A DNA stretch of 64,000 bases from Amphiduros pacificus (lineage: Eukaryota; Annelida; Polychaeta; Phyllodocida; Hesionidae): assembly GCA_949316495.1 (NCBI GenBank), contig OX439000.1, positions 11,910,834-11,974,833 of the forward strand, read 5' to 3'. Of the stretch, positions 48,142 through 61,868 are shown piece after piece. Position 1 is the first letter of the stretch; each line of letters begins with the position of its first letter. The translations under genes and the position numbers were made by a program. Under the pieces are notes generated by a model, which was not told where the DNA came from, did not search any database, and saw nothing but the letters and a program-made list of their open reading frames with translations.

Positions 48142-49592
48142 GAAGCACACTTTATTGATACAGTCCAATAAGTGTTTTTAAAAGTTTTTCAGTCCAATAA
48201 GTGTTTTAAACGTTTTCAGCTTTTTAAAGCTGCTTTTTTAGTTTTTTTTTTAAATATATTGTTACATGCTGACACATGCACCCAGTCATGTCCTTGGTAT
48301 TTATAATCAAACCTAAACCCACATCACACACACAGTGTCAACTGTCATTCAATTTTTTTTTTTTAAATCTCAGAACACATTTATTTTTTGAAAGAGCTCT
48401 GATATCAAACATTTTCATTTCAGATTAAAATATGTTCTAGCCCTTGCATTCATACAGCATTGTACCAAGTACCATACAATTCTATTACAAAGTGACATCA
48501 GAATATATCAGAATGTATTCAATTTATACTGGCTGAGCTCTTGGCGTGTTGATGGACAAGACCTGTTTAATAGGCTCCACCCCCTCATTTTATACTTGAA
48601 CCCCCTCCTTTAAACAAATTTAAAGATCTTAATTGACAATCCCTCTTTGAAAGCCCCCTCCTTTATTCACATAATTTCTTGGTGGGATGTTGATACTGAG
48701 GTACTGAAAGATTAAAGGAGGGGGTTCAAGTATAAAAGGAAGGGGGTGGAGCCTATTAAACATGTCTTGGCCATCAAAGCACCCAGGGCTCAGCCAGTAT
48801 AAATTGAATACATTCTGATATATTTCTTACTTTCAAATAGAAATGTATGGTACTTGGTATATTGCTGCATGAACACAAGGGCTACAACATATTTTAATTT
48901 GAAATCTGAATGTTTAATATCTAAGCTCTTTTAAACAATAAAAGTGTTCTGAGATTTAAATTAATTTGGTTTTGATTAACAGTTGATACTGTGTGTGAGA
49001 TGTAGGTTTAGGTTTGTTTTTAAACACAAAGCACATGGCTGAGTGCATGTGTCCAGCATATTACAACATATTTGTGGTTTTACCCCATACCTCCCTTGGG
49101 CTAGATGTTGCTGTAGCTGGGTGGGGGAGCGGTCAACTTCAAAGACTCATTATATAATTTGTGTAAAGATAAGAATCTGATTTCCTGGTCCTCTTCAGAT
49201 AAACTTTCCAGTGCTTAATTTATGTTTTCTGAATGAACTGATAAATATGAAGATCACCTTCCATTCTTCCCCCTCTACTGATGAGATCAAGGAGAAGGGC
49301 TGTCACTGAGATCATAGAGAAAGTATAAAATTTTATTTCTCTATGCTGAGATAAACCGGATTATGCAGGGTGGTGTGAAGGAACCCCTTTCTTGCCTATG
49401 TTTACACACAGCCTGCCCGGCCACCAGCAGCATCCGGTGGGCTGTATGTGGACAGTTTGACAAACGGTCAACTTGTGAGGTTGCTGTGTTGTGTAACACT
49501 ACCAATCAGCATGATCTGACTGTACAGCTTTTCATGGGTCCTGGTCCCCCTGTTTAAAAAGACTTATTGGACTGTATCAATAAAGAGTGCTT
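48142..49592. repeat. Large imperfect palindrome downstream of the companion gene
   Basis: Left arm 48142-48612 and right arm 48712-49592 are inverted copies, about 80-85% alike by eye. The outer ends are AAGCACACTTTATTGATACA and, reversed, AAGCACTCTTTATTGATACA. The arms share AATCTCAGAACAC, TACCAAGTACCATACA and ATAGGCTCCACCCCC. The right arm holds about 480 bp of extra sequence (49073-49553) absent from the left. AATAAA at about 48938 and 49579 could serve as poly(A) signals for the plus-strand gene. Probably an old foldback/MITE-type element. Confidence 0.8.
49073..49553. other. Insertion within the right palindrome arm
   Basis: Higher-GC sequence with an open frame of 64 codons from 49363 (Cys-rich: LSCLCLHTACPATSS, C-G-Q-F-D). 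The frame ends just before an AATAAA. It is not recognised and could be a captured exon or chance. Confidence 0.3.
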
Positions 49593-50275
49593 CATATAAT
49601 ACTTATTAGCCTGATTTGCCAGAATCCAGAAGTGCTCTTTTGTTTTACATGTCAGATCCACAGATTTGAGATTCCCAAGGGGACTGATTAAATAACAGTC
49701 TGGTCTCTATTTGCCTTGTGTTTTTGATTATTGTAATTAGTACTGAATTGAATATGGAAAGAATGATCATGAAAAAGTGCTCTGTATTTTTAGTTCATTT
49801 TTCAATATATTTATAGTTTGATTAATTGCTCAATTGAGGCTGTTATTGAATAAAATATACAAATCCACCAAGATTATAACAAGGTATGAATAAACAATTG
49901 TAATTGTTATCTGACTGTAAATCAACATTGCATGATAGAATATGAAATACATCGATTGTTCACCATCATATGTTTCATATTTTTTATATTTTAAGATTAT
50001 TAGTTTCTAGTTTTTATATCATTTCCCTTTTTGGAATATGTAAATAAGAGCAAAAATATGCTATTGGAATTCAATTCAACAATTTCTTTTGTAATATATG
50101 AGTGACATTGCATCTTTGAGTTTTGCAGGTAATTATTTTCACATTTCTGTCAAATGTGATGACGATAATTGTAAAAACCTTTTCTTTTATAATAAAAAAA
50201 TAATGCATATAAATGATATGTTTTCTTTTCATATAGTGTTGTTATGTCTTATGAATTCATCATAGATCTCATATA
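49593..50275. other. Intergenic, nothing recognised
   Basis: AT-rich sequence between the palindrome and the 88-bp array. No gene or element was seen. Confidence 0.4.
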
Positions 50276-51215
50276 AAATTCATATAAACTGATATATACA
50301 TTGGAGGATTAGACAAGCACAGTTCACATAACCTAACAATTAAATTGGAGGATAGGCTTTATATACCACATAAACTGACAGACATACTAAAGGATAGGGC
50401 CTGTAAGATCTACATAAAATGACAAAAACAGTGAGAGATAGGTCTTGTAAATACAAAATAAACTGATGTATACGTTGGAGGATAGCACCTCTAAATTTCA
50501 CCTAAACTGGCATAAACAGTGGCGGATAGGTCTTGTAAATACCAATAATCTAACATATACATTAAAGGATAGGACCTGGTAAAATGACATAAACTGACAA
50601 AAGCAGTAGTGGATAGGTCTTGTAAATACCAAATAAACTGATGTATACGTTGGAAGATAGGCCCTCTAAAATTCACATGAACTGACAAAAACAGTGGCGG
50701 ATAGGTCTTGTAAATACCAAATAAACTGATGTATACGTTGGAGGATAGGCCCTCTAAAGTTCACCTAAACTGGCATAAACAGTGGCGGATAGGTCTTGTA
50801 AATACCAAATAAACTGATGTATACGTTGGAGGATAGGCCCTCTAAAGTTCACCTAAACTGGCATAAACAGTGGCGGATAGGTCTTGTAAATACCAAATAA
50901 ACTGATGTATACGTTGGAGGATAGGCTCCCTAAAATTCACATAAACTGACAAAAACAGTGGCGGATAGGTCTTGTAAATACCACATAAACTGATGTACAA
51001 AGTGAAGGATAGGATGTTTAAATTTTGAATATACTGACAAAGATAATGGCAGATGAAAACTGTTTAAGAGACATAAACTTAAATATACAGTGGAGGATAG
51101 GTCTGGAAAAGTGACATAAACTGACAAATACAGAACAAAGTATGTCTTGTAAAAATGACATAGATTAACATAAACAATAGAGTATATATCACATAAACTG
51201 ACATAAACAGTGAAG
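50276..51215. repeat. 44/88-bp minisatellite
   Basis: Alternating ~44-bp half-units, one with TAAACTGATGTATACGTTGG and one with TAAACTGGCATAAACAGTGG, form an 88-bp higher-order unit. It is most regular at 50460-51000 (start points 50636, 50724, 50812). Edge copies are diverged. Confidence 0.93.
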
Positions 51216-52384
<1,169 letters not shown>

Positions 52385-53887
52385 GATTATAGAGATGGCG
52401 GCCAGTCTAATCACAGAAAATTTATAATTGTTTTTCTACAACTATTGCTATTCATTATCACGAGCAATCTGCAAAGCTGAACGAACTGTCCATTTATAGT
52501 ATTACTGTATATAAACTAAATGCATGAAAGCTCTTACACACACTGTTCTATTGATGCATAGTATTGAATTGGGTTTACTAATGACATAATAAATAGCATA
52601 TTTGTAATCAATACTGCATATCAAAAGAGACATAAAAAATAGGAAATGAACTCTATTTCAGGAAATGGGGTTAAAATATTATTTTTGTTAACAATATTTG
52701 TAATAACAGATTTTGTATCACAATATTAAGTAAAATCATGTGTTCATATCAATCGTGAGTTCATATCATTATATATCTTCGCAATATGTGTACACATCAG
52801 TTTACGTTTATGCGAAATGTGTGCATATCAGTTCATACAGAACAACATAACAAGAAAAATATTATCAACAGTTATGAAATATACAGTTAATGGAAGTGCC
52901 AGTTGTGTTGCTGGAACATCCTCTCCCAATTTATATTTTTACAAATCTTTAGAGATTTTGAAAAATAATACTTTAATACATAACATATCTATGCGTTACA
53001 TTTAAAGTATAAATAGCCTGCACATTTGTCACGATCGTCAACTTCAGAAAGGTCAGAAAGGAAAATTGGGGGGTGGCATTCAAGCACTATGATTGCCACT
53101 CTTGGGTTCATAATGATCATGTTTTTTTAAGCTATTAAAGGTCAAATTCATATCGTAAAATGTTTTAATGCAGATGTTATTTTGTCAATGTTCAGGAGAC
53201 TAAATTTCCAAAATTCCCATAGAAGCATGATGCCTTTGCTATACCATGGCGTGTCATTCAATTTTAAATACCAGTTCTTTAGAGGAAATCTTTGGCACAG
53301 TGAACCTAAAAACTATGTCTTTGATTTGTACAATGTCCCTTCTTCCATTGTATTATATACGACTAAAAGGATGAAAGTTGAAATCACAACCTTAAGTGAG
53401 AATAAAGTTGTTAAATTTACTTTCATGACCTAAAGGTATGTATATTTCCTTTCTGTATCATCCATCTACACAAATCTATGAGTACTTGTAAAAAAATCAG
53501 AAAGGTTTTTGATCCTGTTGAGAGAATTATAGATATAAATAGTGTTCAATAGAATACTATTTTAATCCTTTGGGAAGTGGGGTATGACTGCTTTGAACAT
53601 TGTAAACACCAGACTTACATTTGCATTTAGGTATTTATCAGTAATTCTATATACTCACAAAATCTCTTCTGATAAAGTCATTTGATCTTAAAGACCTTTT
53701 CGTGACCCTGAATTGACAATCTTGTATTTTATGCCACTGCACCACGTGGCGTAAAGTAGATATGTTTGCCAATAATGTGAGTAAATAAGCAGCAACATGA
53801 TGAACAAAATATGTAAATATTCGAGGGAATCTCTTATTTGTAAAGATTTAGTCAGCGATTTTCCTCATTTCTCTTGGACACACATTT

Positions 53888-54178
53888 GTTTGTTTGTTTG
53901 TTTGTTTGGGGTTTTACATCACTTTCACCATTATTTCAGTCATTTCGTGATGAGACCTACTTGTAGCAGATATAGTGCTGCCTCACTGAATTGTCATGTC
54001 GCAGGTCCTTGACATGACAACCCACCCGGTCACAGATTTACAAGGACAACGGGTTAACCCTTTGGCACAGGCCTCAGCTCATGTGGGAAATTGTTCGAAC
54101 CCACGACCTTTGGATCACCACAGAGGAACTGGTGCTAATAAGCTGGCTCCCTAACCAACTGCGCCACGGCCCGTGGCC
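53888..54178 (-). repeat. tRNA-derived SINE, best copy, with (CAAA)n tail
   Basis: Read on the minus strand it starts GGCCGTGGCGCAGTTGGTTA (tRNA A box), has a B box GGGTTCGAACAA, then a conserved body (GTGACCGGGTGGGTTGTCAT, ATTCAGTGAGGCAGCAC, CTGCTACAAGTAGGTCTCAT) and ends GTAAAACCCCAAACAAACAA with a (CAAA)n tail at 53888-53909. Head-body-tail layout and the CCGGGTGGG body resemble Meta-domain SINEs reported in molluscs and other animals. That family name is from memory and unverified. Confidence 0.88.
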
Positions 54179-56690
54179 GTACACACATTTGAACTCCATG
54201 AAAGAATTATTGAGAGATGGGAAAGGATGACTCTCCTTAATTCAACTCGTCAATGCAACACATTGACAGAAATGTATTGCAGGAATTTATGCCCTTAGTC
54301 TCTATATGAAATACTTTGAATAAACACATGGCTGAGCTCAAACCTACTCTTATCAATTGGTTAGCAGATAGAACATGGTCTTTGGAGATGAAAAGTTGAA
54401 TAGGGTAGAGGTGCATATCTTATCATCTATTTTAGTTACAGACTAAGTTACAGGCTTCATGAAAGTCCACATTGAATATTTTCAAAAATGACCCAGACCT
54501 TTGTTTCCTCAATAACAGATTTAAAATGTCACCAACTACCTTTTCTATATCTTAACAAATATTTTAGTTTCAGGTATACTGTAAGCTTCCAAATTACAGT
54601 TGACTGACCCACTGATTTACTTAGAGTGATAAAAATAGCAATTGACTAAGCAGGTTCATGCAAAACTATTTTATATTCAGCTCGTGGTTGAATCTCCTTG
54701 TAATATGTATCAGCGCATGGAGGACTGATGTTCACAAAAAACGTTTTGAAGAACATTTGCATGATGAGGAGTGTTTGGTACTTTATGAACCTTTTTATGC
54801 TGTGAAGGCCCATACAGGAACTGAAACATCATTCAGAATTGTACCAATGTTGCATCCCTCCAAGTCCTACTGACTAACCTACTCAGTGAAGCTTTTTTTT
54901 TAGTTAAAATACCAATATGTTACCTGCTTGGACAGGTAGGCCTATTGTTCTAAGCAATGGTTTGATAATTAGTCTGTTTTACTGTTCCAACCCTTGTTTA
55001 CAAGATTGGACACACATTTGTATGGCTCTTATGCATATGTCAGGACAGCCAACTCCATGAAAGTTAGTTGGGCGATGAGGTTTATTTTGAAAAATTCAGC
55101 CAGTAACCCAGGAAGCCATGAGGACACCTGGGGATTATTGACAACTTTTGGCTAATTTTCATATGGCGCAAGGGTCACCATGAGCTTTAAGCTGCAATAT
55201 AAAAGTGGTTTATCTCCACCCAATTTTATCTGATCGTAGCTCATTCAAATCTACTCGGTAGGTGTCCTGTAGACCGCCATTTTGTATTTCATGGTCGGCG
55301 TCCACTGCAAATGTGACTGGGTCATTATCAAACAACTTTCAATATGTATGACAGTCACTTATCATGTCTTACCAATCAATGCACAGTAACCTGATACTTC
55401 ATGACAAGTAGCTACTGCTTTAAGATCCTAATGCTATCTCTGCCCCTGACAAAAGGTCAATTGAGGCTACTACATTTGATTTAATAAATACAATAGTATG
55501 AAATAGTAAGTAGTTTTATTAACTATAAATCAGTGACAATAAAGCATTATATCATTTTTTTAATAAATCATAAGTACATTTGTACACATTAGTTTAAAAA
55601 TTAGCATATGTGCAACTGGGGGAAAGCATTAATGGCCTAACAGACCGAGAAAAAAAGGATATGTTTTGGTTTGGAAGAAAAATTGAAGAATGACCTTGCA
55701 GGGAAAATAAATTGTCAAATTTATTTTACTTCACTACCCCTCTTAGTGAATAATGGTCCATCACTAACGCGGATTTCAGACATATCATTGTGACCGTGCC
55801 ATTTTTCGAAACAGAGCTTTGGGACCCAAAAATATTCAGACCGATGCTGATTCCTTGCAAAACAATGTACAACTGTCATAATATATTTGTAATCGAACTA
55901 TCCGCCATACTTATGTTAAAACATAAACATGACCAGAGGGATTTCATTTTACACCCCCTCCTACTTGCCTAAAATTATTTGATCGATGAGTAAGACGAAG
56001 GTTATCACAAATCAGATGCGGAATGCTTAATGGAACTAACAGGTGTTTGAATCTGTGACGGAAACCCGATCCGATATTTGGCGACCAATCATTTTATTCA
56101 AGACATGTATGCCTCCTTCAAATTTATATCTCATGTTTTTCTCTTACATTTGGTGGTCCTTTTCATGTTTTACTCACATTTGGTGCCATATCAGGCTTGT
56201 ATATCATTATCACCCATTGTTAAACTTTACACACCAGGCTGACATATCAGTCGCTTCACTGACTTCCTTGATTTCTTTGTCTGCTTTTCAGTATAGGTCC
56301 GGTTCAATAGCTCTACTTCAAACATAACTCGCTGAATCTAGTTAAATAGAATGTCTATCAGATCCAATCTTTACTGCATAGAATATGGAAGTTTCCCACG
56401 AAATAGAACGATCACATTCTGACTTTAACCAACAAAAAGACATGACACCATTCTGCAACTTTGACATGTTTCACCCACCAGATGTCACACCAAAACAGTG
56501 AGGAGTATTATGACAATTTAGAGGTCGCTCTAAATCACAAGCACAAACACACAAAGGGTTTAAAAGAAAAATAAAGTGAAAGAGACAGCATATTTATTTT
56601 ATTGTATTATTGTATTTAAGTGATATAGTACATTTCGCAACAAATACATAAATAACAATTAATACATTGTACCCAACCCTGAAAATGTTT
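54179..56690. other. Intergenic, nothing recognised
   Basis: AT-rich sequence without a supportable exon. The open frame at 54658-54873 has an acceptor-like ATATTCAG near its start but no recognisable protein or donor context. Confidence 0.35.
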
Positions 56691-56696
56691 CTCAGT

Positions 56697-57010
56697 CACT
56701 GCTACATGGCCAAATGTTCCCCGCCTGGCAACCGCATGGCAGGTAAATCATGTGTCTGCCATGTGGCTGCCAGGCGGTTTTCGCCTGGTTTTATGCCAGG
56801 CGGTTACCACCTGGCAAATATCACATGGATATTGCCTGGTTGGACAGGTGGTAACCGCATGGCAAAAAGTCAGGCGGTAACCACATGGAATTGAACCAGA
56901 TGATTTCCATGTGGTTATCATGCGTAAACCAGGTAAAAACCAAGAGTATGCCAGGAGAATTGACAAAAGGTGATTTCCATGTGAATTAAGCCAGGTGGTT
57001 TTCATATGAA
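56697..57010. mobile_element. CC-N4-GG word-cluster element (MITE-like)
   Basis: Dense variants of an 8-bp word in both orientations: CCGCCTGG, CCGCATGG, CCACCTGG, CCACATGG, CCAGGCGG, CCATGTGG. The same word family makes up the inner parts of the long TIRs at 61869-62314 and 63555-64000, so this is probably a related non-autonomous copy or a detached TIR. Confidence 0.55.
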
Positions 57011-57124
57011 AAGGACTTGTAAAAAATCAAAGCTGAAGGCCAACATTTTAGCATTGGTATTTTTTTAAAAGGGTATTATGATTGAACTATGGCTAAATTA
57101 TTCAGAAAAATACATGGGTTGTGA

Positions 57125-57300
57125 CATGGTAAATGAGGAAAGAGGGCTGAGATGAGGGAAGAGGGCTGAACTGAGGAATGAGGGCTGAACTGAGGAATGG
57201 GGGCTGAGATGAGGGAAGAGGGCTGAACTGAGGAATTAGGGCTGAGATGAGGGAAGAGGGCTGAACTGAGGAATGAGGGCTGAGATGAGGGAAGAGGGCT
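57125..57300. repeat. Polypurine minisatellite
   Basis: Tandem GAGGGCTGAGATGAGGGAA and GAGGGCTGAACTGAGGAATG units, almost all purine on the plus strand. It is immediately followed by a polypyrimidine array. Confidence 0.88.
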
Positions 57301-57317
57301 GTCTAATTGTATCTTAC

Positions 57318-57770
57318 ACAGCTCTTACACCTCAGCTCCCTCACCTCAGCTCCCACACCTCAGCTCCCACACCTCACCTCTCTCACCTCAGCTCCCACAC
57401 CCCAACTCCCACACCTCACCTCTCTCACCTCAGCTCCCTCACCTCAGCTCCCACACCTCCCCTCCACCACCTCAGCTCCCACACCTCACCTCTCTCACCT
57501 CAGCTCCCACACAGCTTCCTCACCTCATCTCCCTCACCTCAGCTCCCTCACCTCCCCTCCCTCACAGCTCCCTCACCTCAGCTCCCATACAGCTCCCTCA
57601 CCTCAGCTCCCACACAGCTCCCTCACCTCAACTCCCTCACCTCACCTCCCACTACTCACCTCTCTCACCTCACCTCCCACACAGCTCCCTCACCTCAACT
57701 CCTTTACCTCACCTCCTTCACCTCAGCTCCCTCACCTCAGCTCCCTCACCTCAGCTCTCTCGCCTTTAGC
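57318..57770. repeat. Polypyrimidine minisatellite
   Basis: Variable tandem units of CTCACCTCAGCTCCCACAC type, 15-19 bp long. The Ser/His/Leu/Pro-rich open frames here (57273-57824 and 57307-57888) are products of the repeat. Confidence 0.9.
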
Positions 57771-59165
57771 CCTTGGAAAATATCACATTTGGAAAATACT
57801 ACACGTGGAAAATATTACCCTTGAAAAATATCACCTTTGGAAAACATCACTTAGCCCTTGGAAAATTATAGCCCTTAGAAAATTATAGCCCTTAGAAAAT
57901 TATAGCCCTTAGAAAATTATAGCCCTTAGAAAATTATAGCCCTTAGAAAATATCACCCTTGGAAAATTATAGCCCTAGGAAATGTTACCCTATGAAAAAA
58001 TTACCCTTGGAAAATTTTAGCCCTTGGAAAATTTTAGCCCTTGGAAAATTTTAGCCCTTGGAAAATATCACCCTTGGAAAATTATAGTCCTAGGAAATGT
58101 TACCCTAGGAAAAAATTACCCTTGGAAAATGTTAGCCCTTGGAAAATTTTAGCCCTTGGAAAATATCTCCCTTGGAAAATTATAGCCCTAGGAAATGTTA
58201 CCCTATGAAAAAATTACCCTTGGAAAATTTTAGCCCTTGGAAAATTTTAGCCCTTGGAAAATTTTAGCCCTTGGAAAATATCACCCTTGGAAAATTATAG
58301 TCCTAGGAAATGTTACCCTAGGAAAAAATTACCCTTGGAAAATGTTACCCTTGGAAAATTTTAGCCCTTGGAAAATATCTCCCTTGGAAAATTATAGCCC
58401 TAGGAAATGTTACCCTATGAAAAAATTACCCTTGGAAAATTTTAGCCCTTGGAAAATTTTAGCCCTTGGAAAATTTTAGCCCTTGGAAAATATCACCCTT
58501 GGAAAATTATAGTCCTAGGAAATGTTACCCTAGGAAAAAATTACCCTTGGAAAATTATAGCCCTTGGAAATGTTCCCCTTGGAAAGTATCACCGTTGGAA
58601 AATTATCACCCTTGGAAAATTATTGCTCTCAGAAAAATTATTGAGATATCACCCTTGGAAAATATTACCCTTGGAAAATATCAACCTTGGAAAACTTATA
58701 ACCCTGCGAAATGTTACCCTTGGAAAATGTTACCCTTAAAAAATGTTAGCCCCCAGAAAAATTATCCCTTGGGAAATGTTTGAAAATTATAGCCCTGGGA
58801 AATATCACCCCTGGAAAATTTTTGCCCTTGGAAAATATAACCCTTGGAGAAATTATAGGCCTGGGAAATATCACCTTTGGAAAATTATAGCCCTTGGAAA
58901 GTATCGCCCTTAGAAAATTATCACCCTTGGAAAATTATTGCTCTCAGAAATTATATTCAGATATCATCCTTGGAAAATTTTAGCCCTTGGAAAAATTAAC
59001 CCTTGGAAAATATTACCCTTGGAAAATATTACCCTTGGAAAATATCACCCTTGGAAAATTTAGCCCTTGGGAAATTAACCCTTGGAAAATATAACCCTTG
59101 GAAAGTTGTAGTCCTTGGAAAATATATCCCTTGGAAAATTATTGCTCTAAAATATTATCACATTT
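57771..59165. repeat. 17-bp minisatellite (CCCTTGGAAAATTTTAG)
   Basis: About 80 copies of a 17-18-bp unit. A higher-order block of about 170-200 bp (with GTCCTAGGAAATGTTACCC) repeats around 58080-58560. Because 17 is not divisible by three and the unit has few stops, several frames stay open with a Pro-Trp-Lys pattern. These are not genes. Confidence 0.95.
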
Positions 59166-59368
59166 CGGAAATTATTGTGCTGTCAGAAAATTATTTGGAG
59201 ATATTTGGTTTGTCCTGATCTCCCTGTGTAAAGTTGACAGCGTGGGTTGTGTGTTCATTTCAAGCCTCTGACACATTGAGCAGACGACATTGAAGAGAAG
59301 GCAGCAATTATCAGGTATTCTTACTATATGAGAAACTTCCCCATCGTTTTGAGTCAATTCATATACAG

Positions 59369-60755
59369 ATTTATAACTTCAAATGGAACAAATTTCAAAT
59401 GGAACAGAATGAAGAAAGACTACAATATGAAAGTTGGACAAATGGTGAGTACAGGTTACAGGATTTTATGCATGCATGGGAGAATCGCTACCCTCGCCCA
59501 TAATTTGTGATTGAGCATCACTTGTATTGTAGATGTTTTATGTGTTTTGTATGTTACCCATATGGTTTGAACATCTCTTGTGTGGTTACATCACTTATGT
59601 GCTTTTAACTCATGTGGTTTGTACATCACATATGTCAAGTTTTGAGGTTTCCCATCACTTGTGAGGTTCCCCAACACTTGTGAGGTTTCCCATCACTTGT
59701 GAGGTTCCCCATCACTTGTGAGGTACCCTATCACTTGTGAGGTTCCCTATCACTTGTGAGGTTCCCTATCACTTGTGAGGGTCCCTATCACTTGTGAGGT
59801 AATCTATCACTTGTGAGGTTCCCTATCACTTGTGAGGGTCCCTATCACTTGTGAGGTAATCTATCACTTGTGAGGTTCCCTATCACTTGTGAGGGTCCCT
59901 ATCACTTGTGAGGTAATCTATCACTTGTGAGGTACCCTATCACTTGTGAGGTTCTCCATCACTTGTGAGGTTTCCCATCACTTGTGAGGTTCCCTATCAC
60001 TTGTGAGGTACCCTATCACTTGTGAGGTTCTCCATCACTTGTGAGGTTCCCCATCACTTGTGAGGTACCCTATCACTTGTGAGGTTCTCCATCACTTGTG
60101 AGGTTTCCCATCACTTGTGAGGGTCCCTATCACTTGTGAGGTACCCTATCACTTGTGAGGTACTCCATCACTTGTGAGGTACCCTATCACTTGTGAGGTT
60201 CCCTATCACTTGTGAGGTTCTCCATCACTTGTGAGGTTCTCCATCACTCGTGAGGTACCCTATCACTTGTGAGGTACCCTATCACTTGTGAGGTTCCCTA
60301 TCACTTGTGAGGTCCCCCATCACTTGTGTGGTACCCTATCACTTGTGAGGTTCTCCATCACTTTTGAGGTTCCCTATAACTTGTGAGAGAGCAATTTCAA
60401 ATTACCCTGACACATCCTTGTTTTGGGGATCTCATATATCAATAATTCATGAATGTAATGTCTTATTTCTGAATGAAGATAATGATACTGTTAGTCTTTT
60501 TTCACTAAATTTGATAAAAAATACTTAAGATATCTAGTAGGTTCAGATCCTCTTGAAGCACCAAGTATGATACTATATGACACAATTTTTTTACAGGACG
60601 AGCAGTCACAACCATCCATGCAGAATGAGCAGACACCCATCCATACAGGAAGGACTACATGCAGAATGTGCTGTCATCCATCTATGCAGAATGAGCAGAC
60701 ACACATCCATGCAGGAAGGATTCAGTACAGAATGAGCAGATACCCATCCATGTAG
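59369..60755 (+). CDS. Candidate two-exon gene fragment, unrecognised
   Basis: Possible exon 59369-59444 (after ATATACAG, ending CAAATG before GTGAGT) and possible exon 60597-60755 (after TTTTTTTACAG, to a TAG). Both junctions have consensus splice sites and the phases agree. The product would run F-I-T-S-N-G-T-N-F-K, then KVGQM joined to DEQSQPSMQNEQ. The second exon merges into the 41-bp array, and a 19-bp array fills the intron. The protein is not recognised and no start exon was found, so this may be chance. Confidence 0.22.
59640..60390. repeat. 19-bp minisatellite (CCCTATCACTTGTGAGGTA)
   Basis: About 39 tandem copies of a 19-bp unit with variants in the TACC/TTCC/GTCC/TAAT position. 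Runs of variant order repeat (59760-59940), showing block duplications. Confidence 0.96.
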
Positions 60756-61170
60756 GAAGGATTCAGTGCAGAATGAGCAGACACACGTCCATGCAGGAAG
60801 GATTCAGCGCCAAATGAGCAGACACACATCCATTCAGGAAGGATTCGGTGCAGAATGAGCAGACACCCATCCATGCAGGAAGGATTCAGTGCAGAATGAA
60901 CAGACACACATCCATGCAGGAAGGATTCAGTGCGAAATGAGCAGACACACATCCATGCAGGAAGGATTCAGTGCAGAATGAACAGACACACATCCATGCA
61001 GGAAGGATTCAGTGCAAAATGAGCAGACACACATCCATGCAGGAAGGATTCAGTGCAAAATGAGCAGACACACAGCCATGCAGGAAGGATTCAGTGCAGA
61101 ATGAGCAGACACCCATCCATGCAGGAAGGATTCAGTACAGAATGAGCAGACACACATCCATGCAGGACTT
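60597..61170. repeat. 41-bp minisatellite
   Basis: About 13 copies of a 41-bp unit (GAATGAGCAGACACACATCC, ATGCAGGAAGGATTCAGTGC, A), beginning right at a candidate splice acceptor. The next 700 bp (61171-61868) hold no recognised gene. AATAAA occurs at about 61252 and 61831. Confidence 0.93.
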
Positions 61171-61868
61171 AAGGACTCACATGAGCACATTTTGATGTGT
61201 ACCACTATCTTACATAAGATATCAGTAGGAAAGATTCAGTGCAGAATGAGCATAAATAAAGGGCCCTGTGAGGTCTGAATATTCACATTACCATAAAAGG
61301 GACAAAGTACGTAATATAAGGTACTAAGTACAGAACAATTACCAAAAAAAAGAAATTCCATGCAAGAGTGACAATTCAGAATGGCATGTCACAAAATTGC
61401 AGTATTAGATGATAAGTCACGAATATGATGAATGGACCTTTAAATCTAGAAATACCTGAACTGTTAAGATATTGAAAGTTGAAATGTGATTCATTACTTG
61501 TGACCAGCAGGTGCTTATATTGTAATTCAAGATCACCAAGGAATGATGTCAAAATAGGCTGGTTACTATGCCAACTTTAATGTATAAATATTATGTCATG
61601 AAATTAAAGATTCATTCATGCTGCATAATAACTTTCTTAAACATCAAGAACTGCTTAATCTATGTTCTAACAAAATGATTCGAATATTTTAATAACTGTA
61701 TTTATCCAAATGTGTACTAAGATAAATTGTTATTTAAATATCTGTACATTGCTGAAGTTATAATATTGGTATTGTGATGTATCAAGATTAAAACATTTGA
61801 ATACTATATATTGTGATGAAGATTGTTCCAATAAAGATCTCTCTGTTGAAATGAAAATGATGCTTTTG

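Noticed and set aside
47594-48148. 184-codon minus-strand ORF over the last companion exon
   Set aside because: It is antisense to a plus-strand exon with a proper splice acceptor and in-phase upstream exons.
57273-57888. Two overlapping ~190-codon Ser/His/Pro/Leu ORFs
   Set aside because: They follow a polypyrimidine minisatellite in two frames at once.
57771-59218. Open frames with Pro-Trp-Lys patterns
   Set aside because: The 17-bp unit has few stops in any frame, so the frames are by-products of the array.
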